Positions 24,112 through 32,440 of a DNA stretch of 47,745 nt are shown piece by piece. Position 1 is the first letter of the stretch. Each line of letters begins with the position of its first letter. The position numbers and the translations under genes were made by a program. The DNA comes from Treponema sp. UBA1793 (GTDB lineage: Bacteria > Spirochaetota > Spirochaetia > Treponematales > Treponemataceae), in assembly GCA_002314445.1 (NCBI GenBank), contig DCFX01000048.1:1-47745 (forward strand). The letters run 5' to 3'. Under the pieces are notes generated by a model. The model ran no database searches. It worked only from the letters and a program-made list of their open reading frames with translations, and had not been told where the DNA came from.

Positions 24112-24132
24112 ATGCGGCATCAGACGCCGCAT
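24112..24132. other. hairpin at the arginase/HD-hydrolase junction
   Basis: ATGCGGC (24112-24118) and GCCGCAT (24126-24132) form a seven-base stem with a seven-base loop between the convergent genes, overlapping the last codons of the HD gene. It is followed by TTCTT only, so it is a weak terminator candidate for arginase. Confidence 0.3.
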
Positions 24133-24707
24133 TCTTCGTGACGGGCCCGCATTGCAAGCACGCAGTTCCAGATTACGTCGCCGAGTTCGCGGCCCATCAT
24201 TTTTGCGCCTTCCTCTATGACGTCCCTGTTGCATCCGGCAGCAAAGCTCTTCGTCTTAAATTTCTTGACAACCGATTTCAGTTCCATGTCCATAACGCTC
24301 TTTGAAGGGCGTGCCATAGCGCAGGCGAAAATAAGCCCTGTAAGTTCGTCGACTGTATACAGCACTTTTTCCATCTGTACTGACGGTTCCACATCGCAGC
24401 ATATCTTCCAGCCGTGGCTCTGAATCGCGTGAATCATTTCGCCGGTTATAAGGCTGCCGCCCTTTCCGTCGGGATAATTCTGTTTCTCCGCCTCAAGAAT
24501 ATCCTTTGCTTTGACGCAGTGCTGTTCCGGATATTTTTCAAAGTCGATATCGTGCAGCATGCCCACGCATTCCCAGAATTCAGGATCCTTTTCATCAAGC
24601 AGTTCCGCCCAGTATCTCATGGCAACAGAAACTGTAACACAGTGACGTATCAACGTCTCACCTGTAACGTATTTTGCAAGAAGCTCTTTGGCCTGTTCGA
24701 TTTTCAT
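24120..24707 (-). CDS. HD-superfamily hydrolase
   Basis: A 195-residue metal-dependent phosphohydrolase-like protein. RHCVTVSVAMRYWAE (first His near 23), LHDIDFEKYPEQH (the HD pair near 52 and a further His) and SHGW with a later Asp supply the usual ligands of an HD domain. Its substrate is not evident; relatives hydrolyse nucleotides. There is no Shine-Dalgarno sequence and a TTGTCC-N17-TACATT promoter ends six bases before ATG. Confidence 0.82.
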   Translation of the reverse strand: MKIEQAKELLAKYVTGETLIRHCVTVSVAMRYWAELLDEKDPEFWECVGMLHDIDFEKYPEQHCVKAKDILEAEKQNYPDGKGGSLITGEMIHAIQSHGWKICCDVEPSVQMEKVLYTVDELTGLIFACAMARPSKSVMDMELKSVVKKFKTKSFAAGCNRDVIEEGAKMMGRELGDVIWNCVLAMRARHEECGV

Positions 24708-24713
24708 ACCATA

Positions 24714-24742
24714 AATGTATCGAAAAAACGAAGGACGGACAA
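24714..24742 (-). promoter_or_regulatory. promoter of the HD-hydrolase gene, predicted leaderless
   Basis: On the minus strand TTGTCC (24742-24737), 17-base spacer, TACATT (24719-24714), six bases to ATG at 24707. The region between it and htpG also holds a dyad TTACAA-ACCA-TTGTAA (24817-24832). Confidence 0.5.
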
Positions 24743-24816
24743 TAAAGAACCGGCGCCTTTACTGTACGAATATAAAGAAAAACTTGCCTCTGCCCCCTGT
24801 TTTTTATTACATTTAG

Positions 24817-24832
24817 TTACAAACCATTGTAA
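24817..24832. promoter_or_regulatory. inverted repeat upstream of htpG
   Basis: TTACAA, four bases, TTGTAA: perfect six-base arms lying 41 bases before the htpG start. It is not the CIRCE heat-shock element (no TTAGCACTC arm). It may be an operator or a stem in the htpG leader. Confidence 0.3.
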
Positions 24833-24872
24833 GGTAATAAATTATCATCTTTTCAGGAGAATATAAGCAAAT

Positions 24873-26846
24873 ATGGCAACGTACCAGTTCCAGACAGAAG
24901 TTAATCAGCTTCTGAAACTCATCATCCATTCAATGTATTCAAACAAGGATATCTTCCTTCGCGAAATCGTTTCAAACGCATCGGATGCACTTGATAAACT
25001 CAAGTATCTGACAGTCTCTGACGACTCATATAAAGCAATAACGTTTACTCCGCGCATCGACATTACGTTCGACGACAAAGAAAATGTCATTACCGTGCAG
25101 GATACCGGTATCGGTATGACTGATCAGGATCTTACTGACAACCTCGGAACTATTGCCCGCTCGGGAACAAAAGCATTCATTGAAAAGCTGAGCAGCGAAG
25201 CTCAAAAAGATTCTTCGCTTATCGGTCAGTTCGGCGTAGGATTCTATTCTGCGTTCATGGCCGCAAAAAAAATCGATGTCTATTCCCGCAGGGCGGCCGA
25301 TACAGCCGGAAAAATATGGCACTGGTCAAGCGACGGCACCAATTCATATGAAATTGAAGAAATCACAGCCGGCAGCGATGCTGCAAAAAAATACGGATTC
25401 GACAAGCCGGAGACGACCGGTTCCGCAATCGAAATGCACCTGAACGACGACAGCAAGGAATATGCAAGCCGCTGGAAGATTGAAGAGCTTATCAAAAAAT
25501 ACAGCGACCATATCGCATTCCCTATTTATCTGCACTATGTCGAAAACAAATACGACGATAAAGGAAACGTTACCGGCAGCGAGAACAAAGTTGATCAGGT
25601 AAACAGCGCAAGTGCACTCTGGAAACGTTCAAAGAGCGAACTTAAGCCGGCCGATTACAACGAATTCTACAAAACACTCAGCCACGATTCCGACGAACCG
25701 CTCATGTATATCCACACACACGCGGAAGGAACCCAGGAATATACGACTCTGTTCTACATCCCGCAGCAGGCTCCGTTCGACATGTATCAGGCTGACTACA
25801 AGAGCGGCGTAAAATTGTACGTTAAACGCGTTTTCATCACTGACGACGACCGAGAACTGCTCCCGGCATACCTGCGCTTCGTACGCGGTATCATAGACAG
25901 CGAAGACCTGCCGCTCAACGTAAGCCGCGAGATTCTGCAGCAGAACAGGATTCTTGAGACAATCAAAACGCAGTCTGTAAAGAAACTGCTGGGCGAATTC
26001 AAAAAGCTCGGTGAAGATGCAGACAAAGCGCGCAAATCGGAAAAACCGACAGACGACGAAAAGGAAACAATCGAAAAATGGAATAAGTTTGTCACACAGT
26101 TCAACCGCCCGATGATGGAAGGACTCTACGGTGACTATGCAAACCGCGAGGAAATTGCGGAAATCGTACGATTCAAGAGTACCGACAAAAACGGAACGGG
26201 AACAGACAACTGGACAAGTCTTGCCGACTATGTACAGCGCATGAAACCTGACCAGAAAGCAATTTACTATATCACCGGCAGCGACGAACAGAACCTCCGC
26301 AACAGCCCGCTGCTTGAAGCCTACACAAAGAAAGGCTTTGAAATTCTCATCGGTGCGAACGACATTGCGGACATCGTTATTCCGGGACTGGGCAAATACA
26401 AAGAATTCGAGCTTAAAGCCGTCAACCGCGCGGGAAGCGATGAAGAACTCGGCGTAAATAAGGAAGAAGCGGAAAAGAAAGAGAAGGAATTCAAACCTGT
26501 CGTTGACAAAATCAAGGAAGCGCTCGGAGACAAGGTAAAGGAAGTTAAACTGAGCAAGCGCCTTTCAGACAGCCCTTCATGCATTGTCGTCGACGAAAAC
26601 GATCCGTCGTTCCAGATGGAACGCATGATGAAAGCTATGGGACAGGCCGGCATGGCGGAAGTAAAACCAATTCTGGAAGTAAACGGCGATCATCCTGTCG
26701 TTCTGAAAATTAAAGACAGTGAAGATAAAGCGTTTATTGCGGATGTGGCGACAGTACTGCTTGATCAGGCGCTGCTTGTAAGCGGAGAAGAGCTCAAGGA
26801 TCCTGCTGATTTTGTACGCAGAATGAACTCCCTGTTAAGTAAATAA
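24873..26846 (+). CDS. htpG: molecular chaperone HtpG (Hsp90)
   Basis: An ATP-dependent cytoplasmic chaperone of 657 residues, close to the usual bacterial length. The N-terminal GHKL ATPase has FLREIVSNASDALDKL (about 28-43), VQDTGIGMT and SLIGQFGVGFYSAFM (about 112-126). The middle domain follows from about 225 with RGIIDSEDLPLNVSREILQQN, and the C-terminal dimerisation domain has the EVNGDHPVV block. GGAG lies 12 bases before ATG, a long spacing. No CIRCE operator is visible upstream. A strong terminator follows. Confidence 0.95.
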   Translation: MATYQFQTEVNQLLKLIIHSMYSNKDIFLREIVSNASDALDKLKYLTVSDDSYKAITFTPRIDITFDDKENVITVQDTGIGMTDQDLTDNLGTIARSGTKAFIEKLSSEAQKDSSLIGQFGVGFYSAFMAAKKIDVYSRRAADTAGKIWHWSSDGTNSYEIEEITAGSDAAKKYGFDKPETTGSAIEMHLNDDSKEYASRWKIEELIKKYSDHIAFPIYLHYVENKYDDKGNVTGSENKVDQVNSASALWKRSKSELKPADYNEFYKTLSHDSDEPLMYIHTHAEGTQEYTTLFYIPQQAPFDMYQADYKSGVKLYVKRVFITDDDRELLPAYLRFVRGIIDSEDLPLNVSREILQQNRILETIKTQSVKKLLGEFKKLGEDADKARKSEKPTDDEKETIEKWNKFVTQFNRPMMEGLYGDYANREEIAEIVRFKSTDKNGTGTDNWTSLADYVQRMKPDQKAIYYITGSDEQNLRNSPLLEAYTKKGFEILIGANDIADIVIPGLGKYKEFELKAVNRAGSDEELGVNKEEAEKKEKEFKPVVDKIKEALGDKVKEVKLSKRLSDSPSCIVVDENDPSFQMERMMKAMGQAGMAEVKPILEVNGDHPVVLKIKDSEDKAFIADVATVLLDQALLVSGEELKDPADFVRRMNSLLSK

Positions 26847-26867
26847 CACTCACGCAGTTTTTTGCAT

Positions 26868-26902
26868 AGCCCCGGCAGGGAAAGCCTCCGGGGCTTTTTT
26901 TT
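26868..26902 (+). terminator. intrinsic terminator after htpG
   Basis: AGCCCCGG (26868-26875) and CCGGGGCT (26888-26895) make an eight-base GC-rich stem with a 12-base loop, followed directly by a run of eight T residues. Confidence 0.85.
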
Positions 26903-26916
26903 ATCGCTTATTCGGC

Positions 26917-26922
26917 TATAAT
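26917..26922 (+). promoter_or_regulatory. -10 element of the membrane AraC regulator gene
   Basis: A perfect TATAAT eight bases before ATG at 26931, with no Shine-Dalgarno sequence between. The -35 position falls in the T-run of the htpG terminator (CTTTTT or TTTTTT), so the -35 is poor. Confidence 0.45.
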
Positions 26923-26930
26923 CCTTATCT

Positions 26931-29222
26931 ATGAAGAAAAATTGCCGGTCTATACGGACAACCTATTATACATCATTCGCGCTCCTTATTATGCTCCCTG
27001 TAGTACTGATTTTCATCATAGCCTTTCCGCTTATCCATTTTATAATTAAACACCAGACAATCGATAATATAAAACTCATGCAGACAAATATAGCCGATAC
27101 GCTGAGCAATGAAGTTGCTGAATCGTCAATGAGGCTGGCTCATCTTGTGTATGCAAACGACAATGAAATACTGAATATTGCAGCCGGCACCGGAAGTTCC
27201 GACAACCGGCAGCGGTATCTGTACGAAACGAAGCTGATGAATGCGTCACAGCTTGCACTCGAACCGGTTGCGGATATTGTTTCAATTACGTTTTATCTCA
27301 AAAACGGAACACGCACGTATTTTAAAACAGACATATTCCTGCCGCTGCAGCAGGTTGAATCACTTATTAAAGACAGCAATCCGGTACTACGGAAAAATGA
27401 AGTATTCACCGGGCTGTGCAGCACTAATGACTTTACCGTCTATTCCGGACAGCAGGCAAAAGGACTGGTGCTTATTTCGGGATTCTTTCCGGACATCCAG
27501 ACAGACAGAAAAGAACAGCTGTCACTTGTAAGTATGTTTGCATTGTCCGACTGTTCCCGCATAATTTCCTACTACGACAGGAGATACTTAACCGACAGGG
27601 AACCAGTCGGGCTTACGTCGATTGTCAGGAAAACAAATAATGAAACGAGCATCATGTATGCCAATAATCAGGAGACTGAATTTCTGACAGAGGCCGCCGA
27701 CGGTATACTGCCGCGTTCGTATACCTGCATTATGACACCCGTAGACAGCCTTATTCCGGGACTGTCAATCATGACGCTTATTAAAACGTCGGAGCTTGCG
27801 AAAAATTTCACGCTGATAGCGCTCGGCATTATTGCAGTCATTCTGCTCGTCTTTTTCCTGTTCATCCTTTATTCACGAATCTTCCTGCAGAATATCATCA
27901 ATCCGGTTACAAACATGATGGGAGGGCTCAGGCAGATTGAGACTGGAAACAGGTCCGTTCATCTTGAGCCGCAGGGGTGTTCCGAAATACGGACAACGAT
28001 TCATACGTTTAATGCTATGTCCCGGCGCATTTCCTCGCTGATTGCGGATTACGAAGCACGCGTTCAAAACGTTGAAAATGAACCGTCGTCCGTATTAAAA
28101 AACATGCTGCAAAAAAAAATCACGCCGGAGGCGGTAAAAAAATATTCGGGAGATTTCTTCCACGAACCGTATCTGCTGATGGAAATTGTCATAGAAAGCA
28201 ACAATGATACAATTATTCAGAAATTCGATCATGACGCTTTCTTCGCTTCACATTGTATTACAGCACCAGCCGGTAAAGGATGCTGGATGGCCTACTGCCG
28301 TGCTGAAAGTTCCGTTTCCCGGCAGGCAGTCGACCGTACGCTCTCGGGAATTATAGATGCAGTAAAAAAAGAGCTGTCCTGCACCGTTTTCGTATATACG
28401 TCAGGAAAAGGAAACTCGGAAAAAGATTTCTATGATCTGCTTGATACGATAAACTGCATAAAAGACTACCATCTGCTCCTTGCATCAGGCTGCATAATCA
28501 GTCTTCCCGATGAAAAAATTACGGCTGTCTGTAATGGTGCGGAACAGTTCAATCAGGCGGCCCGTGCATTCTATCTTGACGATGAGCTGACAGCAGGGCA
28601 GGAACGGGAAAGACTCATACAAAAATTTCATACTGCTGAACTTGCACAGGCAAAAAAGGAGACACTGTCTTTTATACTTGCCTGTGCACACTGTTTTGAA
28701 GCAGACAATATTCCTTTTGAGGAAATAAACGGATTCCGAATCGATTACCAAGAAAAAACAACCTCACTCGATACATCGAAATCCCTTGTAATCTGGTTTT
28801 CATCGTTCTGCGCTTCTCTTACTGCATACAGTGCCCGGCGGCTGAATATTCCGGAAAAAGACATATCAACAAAAATCAAACGGTACATCAGCGGAAACTA
28901 CATGCGGACAGATTTTTCTCTCGCCGATGTAGCGGCGTATGTCGACCTTAATGAAAAATACCTCTCAACAAGATTTACGAAAGAAAACAACATGACCGTT
29001 CACGACTATCTTACCGGTATACGTATGCAGAAAGCCGAAGAATTGCTTAAAACCACTACGTTCAAAATATACGAAATAGCATCCATGACCGGATATACAA
29101 GCGCCGAGCATTTCAACCGTACGTTCAAAAAGAACACGGGTATGAGCCCGGTACAATGGCGCGGACATCCGGTTTCTGACAAAAAAACAGCTGAATCTGC
29201 AGATTTTATCCTGAAAAAGTAA
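26931..29222 (+). CDS. membrane-bound AraC-family regulator with extracytoplasmic sensor and HAMP
   Basis: A 763-residue one-protein sensor-regulator. Membrane helix 1 is at about 13-37 and helix 2 at about 292-314, enclosing a periplasmic Cache-like sensing region. A HAMP-like stretch (IINPVTNMMGGLRQIETGN) follows. The middle 370-640 is of unknown fold, and residues 650-750 are a double AraC helix-turn-helix ending FNRTFKKNTGMSPVQWR. Proteins of this layout (YesN/YtdP-like) control adjacent sugar ABC importer genes, and the importer with LacL/LacM follows directly. A perfect TATAAT stands eight bases before ATG. Confidence 0.87.
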   Translation: MKKNCRSIRTTYYTSFALLIMLPVVLIFIIAFPLIHFIIKHQTIDNIKLMQTNIADTLSNEVAESSMRLAHLVYANDNEILNIAAGTGSSDNRQRYLYETKLMNASQLALEPVADIVSITFYLKNGTRTYFKTDIFLPLQQVESLIKDSNPVLRKNEVFTGLCSTNDFTVYSGQQAKGLVLISGFFPDIQTDRKEQLSLVSMFALSDCSRIISYYDRRYLTDREPVGLTSIVRKTNNETSIMYANNQETEFLTEAADGILPRSYTCIMTPVDSLIPGLSIMTLIKTSELAKNFTLIALGIIAVILLVFFLFILYSRIFLQNIINPVTNMMGGLRQIETGNRSVHLEPQGCSEIRTTIHTFNAMSRRISSLIADYEARVQNVENEPSSVLKNMLQKKITPEAVKKYSGDFFHEPYLLMEIVIESNNDTIIQKFDHDAFFASHCITAPAGKGCWMAYCRAESSVSRQAVDRTLSGIIDAVKKELSCTVFVYTSGKGNSEKDFYDLLDTINCIKDYHLLLASGCIISLPDEKITAVCNGAEQFNQAARAFYLDDELTAGQERERLIQKFHTAELAQAKKETLSFILACAHCFEADNIPFEEINGFRIDYQEKTTSLDTSKSLVIWFSSFCASLTAYSARRLNIPEKDISTKIKRYISGNYMRTDFSLADVAAYVDLNEKYLSTRFTKENNMTVHDYLTGIRMQKAEELLKTTTFKIYEIASMTGYTSAEHFNRTFKKNTGMSPVQWRGHPVSDKKTAESADFILKK

Positions 29223-29253
29223 CCAAACGTCAGAATTTCTGAAAAAATGCCGC

Positions 29254-29282
29254 TTGTGGATTCAAATATGTAGACCTACAGT
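29254..29282 (+). promoter_or_regulatory. promoter of the second sugar ABC/lacLM operon
   Basis: TTGTGG (29254-29259), 17-base spacer, TACAGT (29277-29282). Just downstream an inverted repeat AACATC-ATC-GATGTT (29286-29300) could be an operator. A strong ribosome site (TTTGGAGG) follows before ATG at 29327. The weak hexamers would suit activation by the upstream AraC-type regulator. Confidence 0.45.
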
Positions 29283-29326
29283 TAAAACATCATCGATGTT
29301 CGATATGTTTCACTTTGGAGGAATAC

Positions 29327-30634
29327 ATGAAAAAGACAAGTGCCGCTGCAGCCGGATGCGCTGCGGCAATCCTGCTTCTGTCCGGTATGACGGGATGCAG
29401 TAAAAAATCCGCGACGGACAATCCCTACAAGGGATCTATCACGTTCAGTATCTGGGACAATAATCTCAACGAATTTATTGAAAAAGATAACCTCGTTGAA
29501 AAATTCCATCAGAAATACCCGGAAGCTGAGCTGGAAATTGAAAAGATGAAAGACGACAGCGAATACTGGAACAGCATGAAAATCAGGGCAAGTGCCAGAC
29601 AGCTGCCGGACGTTATGTTCAACAAGCCTTTCACACTTACACGGTTCAAGGATTATCTGCTTGATATGTCGGGAACGGAAGCGGACAAGAACAACATGCT
29701 TGCCGATTCATACAAAATCGACGGTAAAGTATTTGGTATACCGCTTACAACGACGTATGAATACGTTTACTACTGGAAAGACATGTTTGCGGCTGCCGGT
29801 GTAAAAGTACCTCAGACATGGAGCGAATTCGAGGACATAACAAAAAAACTCCAGGCATTCTACGGTAAAACAAATCCTGATTTTATGGCTCTCGCATGCG
29901 GCCTGAAAGACGAATGGCCTGATTATCCGTATATGGAATTCGGTCCGGCACTTGAAGGAGGCAACGGGCACAACTGGAATACTATGGCATCCCAGGACGC
30001 GCCTTTTGCAGAAGGAACGGATATCTATAAATGCTATCACAAAATATATGAACTGTTCACATCCGGCGTGCTCGGAAAAGATCCGCTCGGACTCGGATAC
30101 GATCAGGCGTCCGGCCTGTTTGCTGCAAAAAAAGCCGCAATTATGGCAACCGGAGACTGGGGTCTGCAGAGTATATCTCAGAATGCCAGCTCAATTGACC
30201 AGCTTGGTACATTTTATCTTCCGCTGCGCAATACGACTTCGGATCCTTACAACGTAATAACCCAGGGTGATTCATTCATGGGAGTTACAACGCATTCAAA
30301 ACATCCGGAACTTGCAAAGGCGTTTGTCGAATGGTTCTTCTCAAGCGAAGTCTATCCTGATTTTATTGCTTACAATTCAAGTTCTTCATCAATGAAGAAT
30401 TTCTCTAAAGAAAAAGATCCTGTTCTTGCTGAAGCTGATGCAAATACCCCTGATAAGGTGCTTGTCATGTATGACGGCGCAGGCGACAACTTTACAGCTA
30501 TCCAGAATGAAACAGCCTTTGATTACAAAAAACTTGGTGCAGAAATGCTTACCCCCGGGTTTGACCTTGATAAAAAACTCACCGAACTCAATGAGAAATG
30601 GAAAGCAGCACGTATAAAGCTGAATATTAAATAG
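29327..30634 (+). CDS. sugar ABC transporter substrate-binding lipoprotein
   Basis: A 435-residue periplasmic binding protein. The signal peptide ends in the lipobox SGMTGC, followed by SKKSATDN. The type-1 sugar-binding fold is seen in FSIWDNNLNEFIEKDNL, GKVFGIPLTTTYEYVYYW (about residue 130) and AAKKAAIMATGDWGLQ (about 268). The start is ATG at 29327, preceded by GGAGG at six bases; an upstream in-frame codon at 29315 is inside the ribosome site. It heads the operon with two permeases and the LacL/LacM enzyme. Confidence 0.92.
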   Translation: MKKTSAAAAGCAAAILLLSGMTGCSKKSATDNPYKGSITFSIWDNNLNEFIEKDNLVEKFHQKYPEAELEIEKMKDDSEYWNSMKIRASARQLPDVMFNKPFTLTRFKDYLLDMSGTEADKNNMLADSYKIDGKVFGIPLTTTYEYVYYWKDMFAAAGVKVPQTWSEFEDITKKLQAFYGKTNPDFMALACGLKDEWPDYPYMEFGPALEGGNGHNWNTMASQDAPFAEGTDIYKCYHKIYELFTSGVLGKDPLGLGYDQASGLFAAKKAAIMATGDWGLQSISQNASSIDQLGTFYLPLRNTTSDPYNVITQGDSFMGVTTHSKHPELAKAFVEWFFSSEVYPDFIAYNSSSSSMKNFSKEKDPVLAEADANTPDKVLVMYDGAGDNFTAIQNETAFDYKKLGAEMLTPGFDLDKKLTELNEKWKAARIKLNIK

Positions 30635-30644
30635 CAAACGGAAC

Positions 30645-30677
30645 CGGGCTGTTCCTGCTGTTTTACGGGACAGCCCG
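30645..30677 (+). other. stem-loop between binding-protein and permease genes
   Basis: CGGGCTGTTCC (30645-30655) pairs with GGGACAGCCCG (30667-30677), ten Watson-Crick pairs and one wobble, with an 11-base loop. The next T-run (30690-30695) is 13 bases later, so it is not a clean terminator. Such hairpins after binding-protein genes often protect their mRNA or partly terminate, giving more binding protein than permease. Confidence 0.55.
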
Positions 30678-30707
30678 TCTTTGTCCGGGTTTTTTACAGG
30701 AGAAAAC

Positions 30708-31598
30708 ATGATTTCATTGAAAAAACAAAAATCCTTTTTTATAGCAGCGTCGCTTTGTCTGCCGGTACTGCTGCTGCTTGCATTTGTTATGATTCCCGGA
30801 CTTGATCTGTTCCGGCTGAGCGCAACAGACTGGGACGGATTAAGCAGTAAAAGCAATTTTATAGGATTTGCCAATTATGCAGCAATGTTTAAAAACGCCG
30901 ACCTCTGGCAATCCTTAAAAAACAACATGGTATACTTCACTGTCCACCTTTTGATGATTCCTGTTGAACTTGCTTTCGCCGTTCTGCTCAACCAGAAATT
31001 CCGCGGGTCACATTTTTATAAAACAGTCGTTTTTATGCCGTACATCATCAACGGTGTGGCAATCAGCTATGCCTTTTCCTACTTCTTCAGCCCGATTAAC
31101 GGTGCATTTGACGCCCTGCTGAAAGTCCTTGGCCTGGGAAATTTTTCGCGCCCCTGGCTCAGTGATGCTGGTATTGTAAATTATGTCCTGTCATTTGTTT
31201 CACTCTGGCGTTTCAGCGGCTATCACGTCGTTCTTTTTATGGCCGCGCTACAGTCCGTTCCGGAAGAAATATATGAAGCAGCGCTCATCGACGGTGCCAA
31301 TTCGGCTCAGGTATTCCGGTATATACAGATTCCGTCCATTATGCTTATGGTTGATTTCGTTCTTTTCGACAATATCAGAGGAGCCCTGCAGGTATTCGAC
31401 ATTCCTTTCGTTATGACAAGCGGAGGTCCGGGGTATGCTTCTTCAACATTCACCTTATATACGATAAAAACGTCATTCACGTTCAGCAGATTCGGGCTTG
31501 CTGCCACGATGGCAGTCGCAATCATGTTTATGATAGTTCTTATCTATGTCATTCAAAATGTCATTATCCACAAACTTGTTTTACGGGAGCATAAATGA
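30708..31598 (+). CDS. sugar ABC transporter permease, MsmF/LacF type
   Basis: A 296-residue inner-membrane permease of six helices. The EAA loop is YEAALIDGANSAQVFRYI at about residues 192-209, and the family block GVAISYAFSYFFSP precedes it. The start is ATG at 30708 with CAGGAG four bases upstream; an in-frame ATG at 30681 lies within the intergenic hairpin region. Its stop overlaps the start of the next permease gene (ATGA), so they are coupled. Confidence 0.9.
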   Translation: MISLKKQKSFFIAASLCLPVLLLLAFVMIPGLDLFRLSATDWDGLSSKSNFIGFANYAAMFKNADLWQSLKNNMVYFTVHLLMIPVELAFAVLLNQKFRGSHFYKTVVFMPYIINGVAISYAFSYFFSPINGAFDALLKVLGLGNFSRPWLSDAGIVNYVLSFVSLWRFSGYHVVLFMAALQSVPEEIYEAALIDGANSAQVFRYIQIPSIMLMVDFVLFDNIRGALQVFDIPFVMTSGGPGYASSTFTLYTIKTSFTFSRFGLAATMAVAIMFMIVLIYVIQNVIIHKLVLREHK

Positions 31599-32434
31599 TG
31601 AGTTATGATTCAATTTTTAAGAAAATTTTCCGGCAGGTTATCTGTATATGCATGGTACTTATTGTAACGGGCCCAATCCTCATTACCCTGTTTGCTTCGC
31701 TGAAAACGAAAACTGACATGGCTCAAGTCTCGCCGCTGCTGCTGCCGTCACTCGACCGCATAACGCTGGGAAACTATAAATCCGTTCTGCACAACAAAGC
31801 GATTGTCACCGGTTTTATCAATACGGGCATCATCCTTGTAATCAGCCTTATATTCAATGTCCTGCTCGGTACGATTACAGCGTTTGTCATCGAGCGCTTC
31901 CAGTTCAAATTCAAAAAAATCATAGTCGGACTGTTCTTTCTCGGCATGCTTATACCGACGTTTGTAACGGAAATCGCACGTTTCAAAATAATTACATCAC
32001 TTCATTTGTATAACACGCTTGGGGCACCGATTATTATTTATATTGCCGGTGACCTCATGCAGCTGTATATCTACCGCCAGTTCATCAGCCGTATTTCTGT
32101 TTCAATAGACGAATCGGCAATCCTCGACGGCTGCTCATACTTTACGCTTTTCGGTAAAATCATCTTTCCGCTGCTTGCTCCTGCCACTGCTACGGTATGC
32201 ATTATCAAATCAATCGCAATCATAAACGATATGTACATTCCGTATCTGTATATGCCGAAAAACAAACTGCGGACGATAACGACATTCCTGATGAATTATG
32301 CAAATGCGCAGCAGGGCTCATGGGAACAGCTTGCAGCAGGAATTGTACTTGTCATGATTCCTACCATAGGTTTATACATTTTTTTCCAGAAGTATATTCT
32401 GGCAGGTGTTGTTTCGGGCGCGGTAAAGGAGTAA
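31595..32434 (+). CDS. sugar ABC transporter permease, MsmG/LacG type
   Basis: A 279-residue permease. The EAA loop is DESAILDGCSYFTLFGKI near residues 170-187, with the common end GVVSGAVKE. The gene overlaps the previous permease gene by four bases; two adjacent ATG codons (31595 and 31598) follow GGAG, and either may be used. It is the last transport gene before the beta-galactosidase pair. There is no ATPase gene in the operon. Confidence 0.9.
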   Translation: MMSYDSIFKKIFRQVICICMVLIVTGPILITLFASLKTKTDMAQVSPLLLPSLDRITLGNYKSVLHNKAIVTGFINTGIILVISLIFNVLLGTITAFVIERFQFKFKKIIVGLFFLGMLIPTFVTEIARFKIITSLHLYNTLGAPIIIYIAGDLMQLYIYRQFISRISVSIDESAILDGCSYFTLFGKIIFPLLAPATATVCIIKSIAIINDMYIPYLYMPKNKLRTITTFLMNYANAQQGSWEQLAAGIVLVMIPTIGLYIFFQKYILAGVVSGAVKE

Positions 32435-32440
32435 CAAATT

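Noticed and set aside
24817..24832. Dyad upstream of htpG considered as a CIRCE heat-shock operator
   Set aside because: The arms are TTACAA/TTGTAA with a four-base gap and do not match TTAGCACTC-N9-GAGTGCTAA.
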